Shown here one piece after another: positions 11,224 to 22,102 of a stretch of 64,000 nt of DNA. Source of the stretch: Ischnura elegans. Its lineage: Eukaryota; Arthropoda; Insecta; Odonata; Coenagrionidae. Where the stretch lies: assembly GCF_921293095.1 (NCBI RefSeq), contig NC_060251.1, positions 64,993,585-65,057,584 of the forward strand. Reading direction: 5' to 3'. The position numbers and the translations under genes are program-made. Every line of letters begins with the position of its first letter. Within the stretch, counting starts at the first letter, position 1. The notes under the pieces were generated by a model, which saw nothing but the letters and a program-made list of their open reading frames with translations, made no database searches and had not been told where the DNA came from.

Positions 11224-11747
11224 GAGACTATAGAACTTTTTAACGCATAATTTTATTTAATGCTCGAAAAAATAAGAAATTAAAATTGACTCCTGCGCAA
11301 AACGGTGACCTGGGCAGTGTGAGATACCTTGGAATTATCGGAACACCAGGCTCATGAGTTTTTGGAAGACCTATAACCGGGTAGGTTAGGAATTCAAGGT
11401 AGTGAGATCCAATTTCTTCTTGTCGGCGAAGAAGAACAGGCCCTTAGCGAGGATTTCTACTGCCTTTGAAAGCAATTCATTCCGTCGCTACTTAAAATAC
11501 GAAAACGAATGTCAGCGCGAGTAATTTTTTAAAATTTTCTTTACATAATCATTATTATCTAAAGCCATAACACAATTGCCTATTTCCGTTTCTTTCGCCG
11601 TCAAATCATTCCGCGACTAGACGAATCCCTTGAACATCCTAATGACTTGGGGCTCCAGGTAACAGCTACCCCTTTTCATGGGTAAAGTCTTTCGGGGTAC
11701 GAACATCCAATTTTTGTTCTGCCATAATCCCTTTCCTGTTAAACACA
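11224..11747. other. No recognised feature
   Basis: AT-rich sequence with only short ORFs and no repeat structure that I could detect. Confidence 0.4.
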
Positions 11748-12096
11748 CTAAAGATTCATGCATCTTTGAAGCTGTGATTCGTTCGAAGTCATCTTATGCC
11801 ACAAGTAAATCTCTGCCTGTCTAATTGTGGCCCTCAATGCTTCCTTCAACCCAGTTTCACTCATCTTGCGTGAGCAAAACATGTGGAAATCCTCAAATGT
11901 ATCACTGCCGTTTTCATTAAAATTGTGGCCTAACATATTGAGAGGCAATTGGTCGACATCTCCTTGTTGAAAGTGCTTTAATATTTTCCCATGTACTTTC
12001 TTTTCCTTACCGGTTTCTGTGAATTTATGAAGAAAATTTGTGGACACTTGCTGTTCTAGTAACTGGAGAAATGCTTCCATCTCTCCTAATAACATT
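11748..12096 (-). CDS. Unrecognised ORF, possible exon
   Basis: An open frame of 115 codons begins right after a good acceptor on the minus strand (TTTCCACAG|A ATG), so it may be an internal or last exon. The predicted protein is helical, moderately charged and shows no domain I recognise. It lies about 1 kb downstream, on the same strand, of a BED-finger-like exon that ends in a plausible donor, so the two may once have belonged to one hAT-like gene; that link is inference. It could also be a chance ORF. Confidence 0.3.
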
Positions 12097-13034
12097 CTGT
12101 GGAAACAAGTAAATACCTACGATTAAAGCACCGTATAGGCACGGAATAGGGAGGGCACTTAGTGGTCGCACACGCTTGAGAGGTTAAAATCATCAGTTTT
12201 CCGTTACTTAATCACCAAAAAATGCCATATATTTTAAAAACTTGTAAATTATAAACTTAGATAAACAGGGGAGGACCTATCTATCTATCCTCCCACTACT
12301 CCCCTCTCCCCCCCACACCCGATTGGTCTTGCCACCCTAGTTAAAATGCTGAAACGCCCATGCACGCCGGTGAATCGCCGTGTATTTAACCCATGGATTT
12401 CATCTTTTGCGGTACCCATCTCAACCTACCGACCAACGGTTTTTGTCGTGTTGTAAAATATTTGGCCAATGAAATGAAATAGGCTTGTCCCTAAGAAGCA
12501 TACCTTCGGTCGATAGTTAAACGTTGACAAAGACCGGTTGCCTTTAATGGTAGTAACTACATCAACCAGTATATCCAAGGGAAACAAAGTAGGGTGTACT
12601 TTCAGTTTTGGTTCAGGAAACTGTTAATATTACGTTCTTCAGAGGACTGTGCACTTGTGCGTGATGAATGACACCTTAATTATAATACCTCGAGCGGCAG
12701 TTATATTATGATAATTGCGTTTCTGTAATTCTAAATATTCAATTTAATATCCATGGTTGAATGAATGAGACCACAGTTTTATGATGTTCAATTTTGAAAT
12801 AAAATGCATGGGACACGATAATAAAAAAATAAAAATCGTAGAAGAAACATAATTAACTTATCCTCCAAGACATACATAGGCATTCTTTCTGCTCTCACCC
12901 TCAACATTTCATCGGACTTTCAAATGAATAAACATATATAATTAATATATGGATTCGTGCGTAAACTCATACATTTTTCCTAGAGTTGAATTATATCAAT
13001 AAGAATATCATTTTACTGACATGAGTAAATAACA
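12097..13034. other. No recognised gene; possible intron
   Basis: Non-coding, AT-rich, with a short C-rich run near 12300. If the ORF at 11748-12096 and the BED-like exon are one gene, this is the intron. Confidence 0.3.
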
Positions 13035-13575
13035 AAACCTAACCTTTTGTTTTCCCGTTATCATCTCCGCAATCGAACGCTGATGTCCAACCCTGCTATC
13101 CTCTTTAATACCTGGGATGTCTTTAGGAAGCATGTCGCTATGCTCCTTCAGGTGGCAACTTTTTAGATACTTTTTCAATCCTGAGGTGTTACCCTGTGTA
13201 ATTTTTAACTCGAACTGTTTCAGTTTGCTCCGGCATATCCTGCATATAGCGATTTTTCCTTTATTTTCCTCAGATTTTTCTCAAAATACTGGTCAAATTT
13301 GCTTTTGCTGGTGGTTGATTGAGAACCCTTAGGGCATATTCCCGAGGTACCAGCTGCTTCCTTACCAGCGATGTCAGTGCGCTTACTCTTCTTACTATTA
13401 CCGTTCGACTTCGAACAGTGGCGCAGTCCTTGGTCTCCTTGGCTGGAGGAGAATTAAAGTCATCGTCGCTTCCTGGGGTATCTGCTTATTCACCTCCCCT
13501 ACTCACATCCGTTATTTTGCGCTTTTCTTGCAACTGGTTTATTCTCTGCACCTTAAATAATTTCGTTACCACCAA
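13035..13575 (-). pseudogene. BED-type zinc finger exon of a hAT-like transposase, frameshifted
   Basis: On the minus strand a basic Ser/Lys-rich N-terminal segment leads into KSKFDQYFEKNLRKIKEKS. After a frame change comes ICRICRSKLKQFEL, then TSGLKKYLKSCHLKEHSDML. The C-X2-C...H-X3-H arrangement with 'TS.L..HL...H' is the BED finger that hAT transposases use to bind DNA. The exon ends in a possible donor (AAACAAAAG|GTTAGG). One frameshift within the finger makes it a pseudogene. No catalytic hAT domain follows. Confidence 0.5.
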
Positions 13576-14159
13576 AATTATATTAGCTTATAAATTAACT
13601 CTTTTTTCCTATCTTCCACTCGGAAATTGGTATTCTAACCTCAAAGATAATGTCAATTATGAAAACAGAATTATACCTCGCTAATACACCGGACCATCTA
13701 CACAGGACGAAGAAATCAGATTGAATGTGGTGTCTTGGCTCTCGAGAGTTATTCCGTGGAGGGCGATCTCGACCTCCTACCATGCTATGAAGATTAAGAA
13801 AAAGCCTACGAGACAAAATGTGGTGCTTCCGTACCTTACGCAGCGCAATCCGGCACTATCGAGGCTGTGGCTCTCGAAAGTTTAGCCATCACTTTTTTTC
13901 ATTAAAAGAGGTGCCAATTTTCCAAGGTAATTATCCCAGGAAACAAGGGAAAGTAGTCAGCCATTAACACTCCCTTACTTGGCTCGATAAGTGACGCTCA
14001 TGCATTCAGAAATTGGTTTTTCAGCAAATATTCTTGTTCATTGATCATCTATCTAAAAGTTATTATTGAGCTGTATTTCAAATTTAATGCTTAAGAAAAA
14101 CGTAAAATATACTTTGTCTTGACTGAAGAATATAGTTTAGGCATAAAACTATACCAAAT

Positions 14160-14302
14160 ATCAATTAAGGACGTATATCTATATTTCGAGACTTTCGAGA
14201 GTCTCGTGGAAGAGTTCTCGTCTCGAATTCTACCCAACGTTCTCGTCTCGAATCTAGTCTTGAAAACGAGACGAGAAAGTCTCGAGTCTCGCGGCAACAC
14301 TA
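14160..14302 (-). mobile_element. Putative hAT element terminus with TCTCG subterminal repeats
   Basis: Read on the minus strand, the end starts TAGTGTTGCCGCGAGACTCG, matching the TAG/CAG-NG start typical of hAT inverted repeats. It is followed by many GAGACGAG/TCTCG motifs that form local hairpins. It lies upstream of the BED-finger exon at 13035-13575 in the same orientation, as expected for the 5' end of that element. The other end was not found, so this is tentative. Confidence 0.35.
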
Positions 14303-14332
14303 ATCATGGCAATCCTCGAAATACCTAAAAGT

Positions 14333-14720
14333 TTATTTAAAAGTCTGTCTATTAACCAGAGCTATGTGTTTGACTACGTTGAGGTTTTTTAAGAATTCCA
14401 CCGGTTGAAGGGGTAGGGAGACCAGCCTATGAATTAAAGAGTGGAATGATGCTAGTTTGTGAGTAATGGGATGGACCGAGTCTATAGGAATCACTGCGTC
14501 ATTATAGCACTTCTTCCGGTACACTCCCAACTCATGATTACCATTGATCAGGGATATCTTCAGGTATCAAAAATTCAGCTGTCCACTTTCGTCTTTCTCC
14601 AACTTAAAATTGATCTTGGGGTGTTGACTATTTAAAAGTTTCAAAAACAGGTCGATTGGCGATCGCTACCCAACCAGCAGCAAATGATATCATCCACTTA
14701 TCTATACCAGTAAGTTACAT
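14333..14720 (-). pseudogene. Penelope-like element RT C-terminal fragment
   Basis: The clear part (14530-14333) reads GVYRKKCYNDAVIPIDSVHP, then ITHKLASFHSLIHRLVSLPL and an NVVKHIALVN segment. This is the 'VYRKPT.TD..I...S.HP..HK.A....L..RL..LPL' signature of Penelope-like reverse transcriptases. Upstream, over a frame change, the sequence still resembles the LNFLD..I block. The catalytic region is missing. The Copia element begins 130 bp further right. Confidence 0.65.
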
Positions 14721-14850
14721 TCTTTAAAAGATGTTTTCCCGAATTAAAAAGCTTACACTCAAATTTATTGGCCGAAATTTTTATGGCAAACTATAACATA
14801 AGTTTTCATTCTTCCCACCATAAGCAATTCTTTTCTTCAGCTCATAAAAT

Positions 14851-14997
14851 TGTTGGAGATATAGTAACAGTTGATGTTTGTAAACAGTTTGTTATCACCA
14901 TTGTTGTTCTATTTACGTGCCTTTCTAAAGTAAAGAAAAATAAAAGGCTGAGCTACCGAAAAGAAGAAGCTGCATTCTTTCTGCGCAAAATCCAACT
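14851..14997 (+). repeat. Copia 5' LTR (147 bp)
   Basis: Begins TGTTGGAGAT and ends AAATCCAACT. It differs from the 3' LTR by two substitutions and a 1-bp gap. Such short LTRs are at the low end for Copia elements. Confidence 0.93.
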
Positions 14998-15014
14998 TGT
15001 TATGGGCCCAGAGG
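14998..15014 (+). other. Primer-binding site, copia half-tRNA type
   Basis: TGTTATGGGCCCAGAGG directly follows the LTR. Drosophila copia uses an internally cleaved initiator tRNA-Met fragment with a TTATGGGCCCAG primer site; this matches that type. Confidence 0.75.
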
Positions 15015-15103
15015 TTACGCAAGGATAAGAAGAACGCAGTAATAGAAAGTAAAATCGTGAAAGAAGAAAAAGAAACAGAATCCGGACAATTTAATTTTTC
15101 ACG

Positions 15104-15350
15104 ATGTCATCGGATGCTCATAGCGAAAGAATAACCGTCCAGAAGCTAAATGATAATAATTATCAAGCATGGAAATTCAAGATGAGAATGGTGTTAATAA
15201 GAGAAGGTACGTGGAAAGTAGTTGATGAAGATAAACCAGAATCCGAGGCGGGATGGAAAGGAAAGGACGAGAAAGCACAAAGTACCATATCCCTCAGTGT
15301 CAAGGATGGTCAGATAATACACATTTGCAAGTGCAAAAGTGCCAGAGAAA
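15104..15350 (+). pseudogene. Copia gag, N-terminal part
   Basis: The start ATG is in a short leader after the primer site. The frame encodes ITVQKLNDNNYQAWKFKMRM and GTWKVVDED, the usual 'L.G.NY..W......L......W.VV' start of Copia gag. It is interrupted after the Ala-Arg-Glu codons by the DNA transposon at 15351; its continuation is at 17877. Removing the insert and one AA duplication rejoins the frame exactly. Confidence 0.88.
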
Positions 15351-17876
15351 AGGGAAGTGCACTAATTTTTTTTTATTGCTGAATTTGAAAGTTTAGCCTA
15401 AAAAAGAAACATTAGTATGGTCACTTTTATTTTCTGCATCTGGGGTATGCACTTTAAAACGTTTTGAAAGTCGGAAAATTTCATGTTGCGCTGAAACACA
15501 GTGCCTCCATCTTGATTGAGATGTGACGTCACAAGGCAGTAGTCACCAGTGGAGTATCGCTGTATTCCGTCGCCTTCTTTCGCGCGGCGAGAGTTTCCGG
15601 GAATCGGTGGAGTTTGCTTCCTAAAAATGTCGTCTAGTACCGAAAACATGAATTCAAAATACAGTTATAAATGATTTTTTGTTCCAAATTTCATCTCGAC
15701 GTCGAAACAAAAGCCTGGAGAAGATATTCATTCCCGTGCCTTAAGCACAAGCTATACGGAATAAATGGTTCAAGGCTGCTCCTGACTCTTACCTATCCAT
15801 GATATTCTGTTTTGAAGATCATTTGAAGGTATTGTAAGATCAAATTGATATTTATATTATAATAATTTACTTAATAGGTACCTCAGTCACATCAGAAAGT
15901 GTGTTGAGTCAAAATATAGCATCTTCCGCGTAGACCTACGTAATTTATAAACTGAAAGTAGTTTGGTTAAAGAATTATGGCGCGACTGTTTTTTACACGA
16001 CCGGGCAAAATGCGTACTTTGCCCATGATATGTGCGTATATGATAACAAACGATTTTTGTTAAAGTTAATCTTTATTTGTTGAAATTAGTACATTTATAG
16101 GTGATACAGATATAAAGGTACACGGCAGGTCGCGCGGCGTAATTTGTACTCCACTGGTGACGGGTTCATCTTGCTGATCTAAAAAATTAGCTACAATACC
16201 TCGAACTTTGAAAACTCGCAATATAGGCAGTCAAGGTACATTGTAACAATACACGAGATCATTATAGCCCAGAATGTACGTACAATGTCGAAATCCTTGG
16301 TTTTCAAAGATTGACGTATTTTATACGCCAACGCCCGGTCCAGGGTTATCAACTTTTATTTCATCCTATTTGTTAGTTGAAATTATATTTCAGAATGGTT
16401 CTTTTAGCACTGCTACTGAGGTAAACTGGTAGGTATTGAGTACAAGGTACTGAGGTATGTACTGAGTAAGTAAACTCCCTTTGGAGTAATGTGAATTACA
16501 AGTGTTCGAGATATATGGCATTTTATATTCGCTTTGTGTTCTTATTAATTATGCCTGTACGCATATTGTTGCTTGCCGCGAGCCTTTAATGGTATGTGCT
16601 CTTGCAAGAGTGGTTTTCATTTTTAATGTGGAAGTTGGTCAGTATAAGCAAAGAAAAAATTAACATTTTAGCGCACACCAACCCTTGTAGTCATCGTATC
16701 TCTGCGTTTGTAATGACACTGCTAAAATACCTAAACGCCATAATGATGATAAAAAAATTGTCTCATGTCAATGATTGCTGCAATTATAATTAATGATAAA
16801 CTTGATGCCGTATGATCACAATGAAGACCACAAAAAATAATGCCATGGCGTAGTCTTGAACCACGGTCCTTCGGGTGAGATTTTTCCTATGAATCGTGCA
16901 CGCTACCACTACCCCAACCGACCCATTAGGAAATTTTGGATATTTTGGATTTATATATGTAACTTGTAAAAAGTAACGCATGAAAATTAATTAATTACAG
17001 CCTAACTAACGCCCTAATTGAAAAAGATGCAGCAAGATACGCGGTCTCCCCTTGTTAGCCTTAACGTCTCGCATTTCTATGGAGCGTTGAACCTTTCCTC
17101 CTTATTCAAAAATTCAGTAACCATAAATACATCAAAGTTTGGTATACCATTTATAAATCGTTGGAATTTTCCTTCTCCCAACCAAGATTATCTTTTCTTG
17201 TACCCATCCTGGACAGCGAACCATTGCAACCACCAGCCAGCACGGAAATAAGGCTAACATCCAATGATTCTAGTTGCGAAGGGCGAACGTTCCGGCCGGC
17301 GTGAATACATACGCAACGAATAAGTCTTGCAGCAAACGTCTGAAATAGGTTTATTAGTTTGACTCGATTCTTACAAAAAAAGTTTTGGCATGATAAACGG
17401 CATTGTGCCAAAATATACCCAGCGAAAAATAAATGCCATCATGCATTTATTAAAGATTCAATGTGCTATTCGTACTACTCTTTCCAAACTTGAAGTTGAC
17501 ACGTAAATGAATATTAATATATTACGCAATGATGAAGTCGTTTACTCAAAAGAGAAGCAGCCACATATATATTCTGAAGATATTTTATGACAGCAAAAAA
17601 CGGATACCCTCAAATTCTGTAATTTTTCTTTGTAATAATAGTGGTAGAACTAAACGGTGTAGAAGCTGCCTTCTGCTACTGCCTTGTGTCGTCACGGCCA
17701 ATATTCAACATGGACACCCGTTTTAGCGGCCTTTGAATTTTTCCATATTTCAGACGGTCATCTCGAATAAAGTATTCACTATTAGGATTTAAACTGTGGT
17801 TTTACGACACTATGTTATTCTGAACTCTAATTTAAAAAATGTGTTTGGTGCATTTGAAACAATAGTGCACTTCCCT
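15351..17876 (+). mobile_element. 2.5-kb THAP-bearing DNA transposon, copy 1 (ISL2EU-like)
   Basis: The termini are AGGGAAGTGCACTA and its inverse, with weaker inverted similarity further in, including a 20-bp block (GTGACGTCACAAGGCAGTAG near 15522, inverse near 17676). The insertion is in Copia gag with an AA target duplication (15349-15350, 17877-17878). A second copy of 2,524 bp lies at 53232-55755 in the same orientation and looks over 95% identical by eye. A degenerate THAP domain exon lies near the left end; no transposase core is visible. THAP plus 2-bp duplications recall the ISL2EU superfamily; that is inference. A tRNA-like stretch (about 16840-16930, minus) is carried in both copies. 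Confidence 0.85.
15628..15831 (+). pseudogene. Degenerate THAP zinc-finger exon
   Basis: From ATG 15628 the translation, read across a few stops and frame changes, gives YSYK.FFVPNFISTSKQKP, then IRNKWFKAAP-like and CFEDHFK pieces. This fits the THAP pattern 'KYSYKWCFVP.C...S..TP.K.FI.VP......KW...A.......CEDHF'. THAP domains bind transposon ends. It ends at a possible donor (GAAG|GTATTG). The first Cys and the Trp are lost, so it is non-functional. The same remnant occurs in copy 2 at 53509-53712. Confidence 0.5.
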
Positions 17877-18243
17877 AATGTGGTTAGAATTGCAAAAAGT
17901 GCATGAAAGGGCCAATTTAAGCAATAAATTGTATCTACTTCGAAAACTTTATCAATCAAAACTTAAAAAGGGTCAATCAATGCAAGAATATATAAAGTCA
18001 ACATTAGAACTAATCGAACGTTTGCGGAGCATCGGAGAAGAAATTAAAGATTTTAATATAGCTGCTCTCTTGCTTAGTGGTTTGACAGATGAATATAGCA
18101 CCCTTGTAACAGCCCTTGATACGCGTCCAGATGACGAACTCACATTGGAATACGTAAAAGGAAAACTGATTGATGAATTCACACGTAAGAATGAGTCCAT
18201 AATATGCGATGAATCACGCAACCTGCAATCGGAGTCAGCTTAG
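17877..18243 (+). pseudogene. Copia gag, C-terminal part up to an in-frame stop
   Basis: After the insertion the gag frame resumes with MWLELQKVHE and runs through KLYLLRKLYQSKLKKGQSMQ and EYIKSTLELIERL, the UBN2-type Copia gag core. It then reaches a TAG at 18241-18243. The next codons continue the same frame into the zinc knuckle, so this is a single nonsense mutation. Confidence 0.88.
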
Positions 18244-18936
18244 AAAACACGAAAACCACATGAATCCAGATGGGAAAGAAGTAATTATAGAGAGACTCGC
18301 GAGTGTTTCGTTTGCAAGAAACGGGGACATTTAAAGAAGGATTGCAGAATATGGAAAGCAAAAATGAAAGAGTTCAAAAAGGAAAAAGACATTCACGAGG
18401 CGCGAGGTGCTACAGATGCCAGCCTGAACGCATCGTTTGCTACTGCGTTTTGTTCATGGTACGTAGATTCGGGCGCTACGAGCCACATGACAAATGATAT
18501 TGACTTCTTTACAAGAATTCGTCGAAATAAAGAAGGAAAGGTAATCGTTGCCAATGGGGAATTCATTGCTATTGAAGGGACAGGTGAAGGATACCTCAAT
18601 TGCAAGATATCTCCGGCAGAAATAGACAGGATACTATTGAAGGATGTTCTTTATGTACCTGATTTGCGAGGCAGCCTACTCTCGGTAAAGAAATTAGCTA
18701 AAGAAGGTAATGTGGTGACTTTCAAGGAGAATGACTGCATAATTGATAAGAAAAGCACAATGCAAGGTGTGGGAAAGATTGATGGTGATCTTTATAAATT
18801 ATCATGTCAAGAAATGGCTAATTCTGCGAAGTTTGGGAATCACCGGAATTGTATTCATCTATGGCATAGGCGGCTTGGACATAGAGACCCAGTTGCAGTG
18901 AAAAGATTAATTGATGATAAACTTGTTATAGAATAG
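18244..18936 (+). pseudogene. Copia gag zinc knuckle, protease and integrase zinc domain
   Basis: The frame is the same as the preceding gag segment. A CCHC knuckle CFVCKKRGHLKKDC is followed by a linker and the aspartic protease motif WYVDSGATSHMTND. Next comes the GAG-pre-integrase domain with LLSVKKLAKEGN and the HLWHRRLGHRD histidine pair of the integrase HHCC finger. It closes at a TAG (18934-18936) created by a small frameshift; the cysteine half of the finger continues in another frame. Confidence 0.9.
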
Positions 18937-19435
18937 AAATTGATAACTGCAATAAATTCTTGAGGTGTTGGGACTGTGTAAAAGGAAAATTATCGAAGAA
19001 ATCATTTTCCAAAACAAGCTGTTATAAAGCTCAAAGACCCCTAGAACTCATTCACTCAGATATTTGTGGTCCAATGAGTACAGAAACTCCAGGGAAGAAA
19101 CGTTATTTTCTCACATTTATTGATGATTACTCTCGTTACACAACTGTATATCTGCTACGCTTAAAGGAAGAAGTGTCAATCAAAGTGGAAGAATATGTTG
19201 CAGCAGTTTCTACTAAATTCGGAAGAAAACCGAAAATTCTGCGAACGGACAATGGCGGTGAATATATAGGAAAGAAAACTCAGGATATTTTAAAGAAAGA
19301 AGGAATTGAGTTTCAGACCACAGTGCCATACAGCCCTGAGCAGAATGGAATAGCAGAAAGAAAGAATCGTTCTCTAGTTGAATCAGCTCGATGCATGCTG
19401 CTAGATGCGAATTTGCCAAAACAGTATTGGGAGAA
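18937..19435 (+). pseudogene. Copia integrase catalytic core, own frame
   Basis: After the shift, RCWDCVKGK completes the HHCC finger. The rve core follows: HSDICGPM (first Asp), LRTDNGGEY (second Asp) and NGIAERKNRSL (Glu), so the DDE triad is present. A second frameshift around 19433, next to QYWE, moves the rest of pol into another frame. Confidence 0.9.
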
Positions 19436-21493
19436 GCTATCATGACTGCATGCTATTTGCAAAATCGCTTGCCCAGTAAAGCCATTGATAAAACCCCATA
19501 TGAGCTGTGGACTGCTGAAAAACCTGATCTTCAGCATATACGAGTATTTGGAAGCAAAGCTTATGCTTATCTTCCCAAAGAAAAACGGAGCAAGTGGGAT
19601 TCACGTGCTCAAAAAGGAATTATGGTAGGATATAATGAAACGTCCAAAGGTTACAGGATCCTACAACCCAGTACGAATAGAATTATCATCAGCAGAACTG
19701 TAGTATTTGATGAAAATGTTACAGATAAAGAGGAATTAATCAAGGATGTCGACCTAGAATCATCTGAGCGTTATACATACCAGGATGATAGGTTGATGAG
19801 AGAAAGAGAAATACCAATCAACAAGATAGATGATAACACCAAACTGGAAATGGACAGAACAGATCAGCCAGTTCGAAAATCATCAAGAGAATGCAAGGGG
19901 GTGCCACCAAAATGGTTATCATACACTGTTAAAATTAACCCAAAGCCCGATCCAGAGTCTTTAGAAGAGGTAATGGAATTGCCTGCAAATGAAAGAGAGG
20001 AGTGGATGAAATCCGCTGACGAAGAAATAAAATCTCTCGAAGAAAATAAAACATGGATTTTAACTAAATTGCCTGAAGGAAAACATGCCATTGGATGCAA
20101 ATGGGTGTTCAAAACAAAATATGATTCAAATGGAGATATTTGTCGACGAAAAGGAAGACTTGTTGCAAAAGGTTACTCTCAAAAATATGGAGAAGACTAC
20201 GATTCAACCTTTGCACCAGTTGTAAGACAAAGCACCTTTAGAGTCCTTATGAGCATAGCAGCAGTACGAAGGCTGTTTGTCCGACATTTTGATGTGAAAA
20301 CAGCATTTCTTAATGGCGACATCGAAGAAGAATTATACATGAAACAACCACCGGGCTACACAAAAACCACTGAAGATAAGCTAGTTTGCAAGCTTCAAAA
20401 ATCAATATATGGACTGAAGCAGTCAGCAAGAGCTTGGAATGTCAAAATAAATGATGTTTTGCTTGAAAAAGGATTTCAGCGCAGCCTAGCAGATCCATGT
20501 CTTTATACGAAGAATGAAAATGAGAAAAGGATGTATATTCTGATTTATGTAGATGACCTGATTATAATTCATGATAATGAAGATAAAATTAAGGAACTAA
20601 GACAAATGTTGAATCATCACTTTGAAGTAAAAGATTTGGGAGATGCAACTAACTATTTAGGAATACAAATCAAGAGAAAAGAGGATGGAAGTTTTCAGTT
20701 AAATCAGAAATCCAAAATAGATGGAATATTGAAAAAGTTCGGGATGGAAGATGCAAAAGGTGTATCTATACCGATGTATCCTGAATACCCCAAATTGAAA
20801 GGAGAGAATGATGCCTTGCCAAATAATGGCAAATATAGGGAAGCAGTGGGGGCACTTCTGTATATTTCAACAACTACTAGACCAGATATTTCTGGAGCAA
20901 TGAGTATTCTCTACAGACGGGTTAGTAATCCCAGACAGCGAGATTGGGAAGCTTTAAAGAAACTAATGCGTTATCTCAAGCAAACCAGTGATATGGCATT
21001 GAATATTTATACCTGTGAAGATCTTAAATTGACTGGATATGTAGATGCCGACTGGGGTGGAGATATACAAGATAGGAAATCTGCAAGTGCATATATTTTT
21101 AAGTTGGGAAACAGTGCAATTTCCTGGTCCAGCAGGAAGCAGTCTTCTGTCGCTCTGTCTACAACAGAGGCTGAGTATGTTTCTGCAGCATCTGCCAGTC
21201 AGGAAGGTGTTTGGCTACGACAATTACTGCATGATCTGGGGGAGGTGCAGAATGAACCAATAATAATCTATGAAGACAACCAGGGATGCATAAAAATAGC
21301 TTCAAATGAAAAATTTAGTGCCAGAACGAAGCACATCGATGTCCGGCACCATTTTATAAGAGATTCAATGAAAAATAATGTTATTCAGCTTGTTTACTGT
21401 AGGAGTGAGGACATGATTGCTAATGCACTGACGAAGCCACTTCCAAAAATAAAATTTGAAGAATTAAGTAATGGAATGGGCCTGACGACATAA
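19436..21493 (+). pseudogene. Copia integrase tail, reverse transcriptase and RNase H
   Basis: About 685 uninterrupted codons. The integrase C-terminus has RVFGSKAYAYLPKEKRSKWD and GYNETSKGYRI. The RVT_2 domain starts at CKWVFKTKYDSNG, with HFDVKTAFLNGDIEEELYM, SIYGLKQSARAW and the catalytic ILIYVDDLIII. The Ty1/Copia RNase H follows with GYVDADWGGD, LSTTEAEYVS, EDNQGC and TKHIDVRHHFIRD. The stop at 21491-21493 lies just before the polypurine tract. This part looks enzymatically intact but is out of frame with gag and the integrase core. Confidence 0.93.
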
Positions 21494-21499
21494 GCCGTT

Positions 21500-21508
21500 A
21501 AGTGGGGG
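21500..21508 (+). other. Polypurine tract
   Basis: AAGTGGGGG immediately precedes the 3' LTR, the expected plus-strand primer site. Confidence 0.8.
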
Positions 21509-21656
21509 TGTTGGAGATATAGTAACAGTTGATGTTTGTAAACAGTTTGATATCACCATTGTTGTTCTAGTTTACGTGCCTTTCTAAAGTAAAGAAAAAT
21601 AAAAGGCTGAGCTACCGAAAAGAATAAGCTGCATTCTTTCTGCGCAAAATCCAACT
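21509..21656 (+). repeat. Copia 3' LTR (148 bp)
   Basis: Same TGTTGGAGAT...ATCCAACT ends as the 5' LTR. Followed directly by the AAAAT target duplication. Confidence 0.93.
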
Positions 21657-22059
21657 AAAATATTGCTTAACAAGATTACTTTTAGGTACCATGATCATTT
21701 GCTTCTTTGAGGGAGCATATGAATTCCCAGAAAAAGCATAGAATCTCATATACCTCAGGGAAATCCAGATGTTATAAAAGTTTGCAGTATAAGTAGCGAC
21801 GATGTTAGGGTAAATACAAATCATTCACACTATAATTTGTTGTGAGAATCCCGTCTTGAATTTGTGACTTAAATTTAAAAATTTAAGAAGTATTTCTTCA
21901 CAGTAGTGTACTTGTAATTACTATTTGAGGACGAAGAGCCATAGTGATGAGTCTGTACATCTGATACCAAATCATAATATGGTTTATATACACATAGATA
22001 CAATATATTGTAATTTTTTATGATGTTTCTTGGAGTTTAGATCAAATTGAAACCAGGTT

Positions 22060-22102
22060 ATAGCCAACGTTTCGATTTATGTAAAATCATCCTCAGGGCT
22101 AT
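22060..22102 (-). ncRNA. Hammerhead-ribozyme-like motif (best of four)
   Basis: On the minus strand: AUAGCC, then the core CUGAGGA (22096-22090), one extra U, a 5-bp stem (GAUUU/AAAUC), GAAACGUU, and GGCUAU pairing back to AUAGCC. This gives stem I (6 bp), stem II (5 bp), the CUGANGA and GAA core boxes and a minimal AC:GU stem III before U17. Such a short stem III is only workable in a dimer, as reported for Penelope-type ribozymes. The extra nucleotide before stem II departs from the consensus, so activity is uncertain. Confidence 0.45.

Larger units (their letters stand above)
14851..21656 (+). mobile_element. Copia-type LTR retrotransposon, nearly complete but inactive
   Basis: It is bounded by two near-identical LTRs (147 and 148 bp, three differences) and by perfect 5-bp target duplications AAAAT (14846-14850 and 21657-21661). 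Inside are a primer-binding site, gag with a CCHC knuckle, protease, integrase, reverse transcriptase, RNase H and a polypurine tract, in Copia order (integrase before RT). Without the 2.5-kb DNA transposon at 15351-17876 it would be about 4.3 kb, somewhat short for the family. Damage: that insertion in gag, an in-frame TAG at 18241, a frameshift near 18935 and another near 19433. The LTR similarity points to a fairly recent insertion. Confidence 0.95.

Noticed and set aside
15398..15649. Minus-strand 83-codon ORF in the 2.5-kb element as its transposase
   Set aside because: It is antisense to the THAP relic and has no DDE or zinc-finger pattern; the second copy does not keep it as open.
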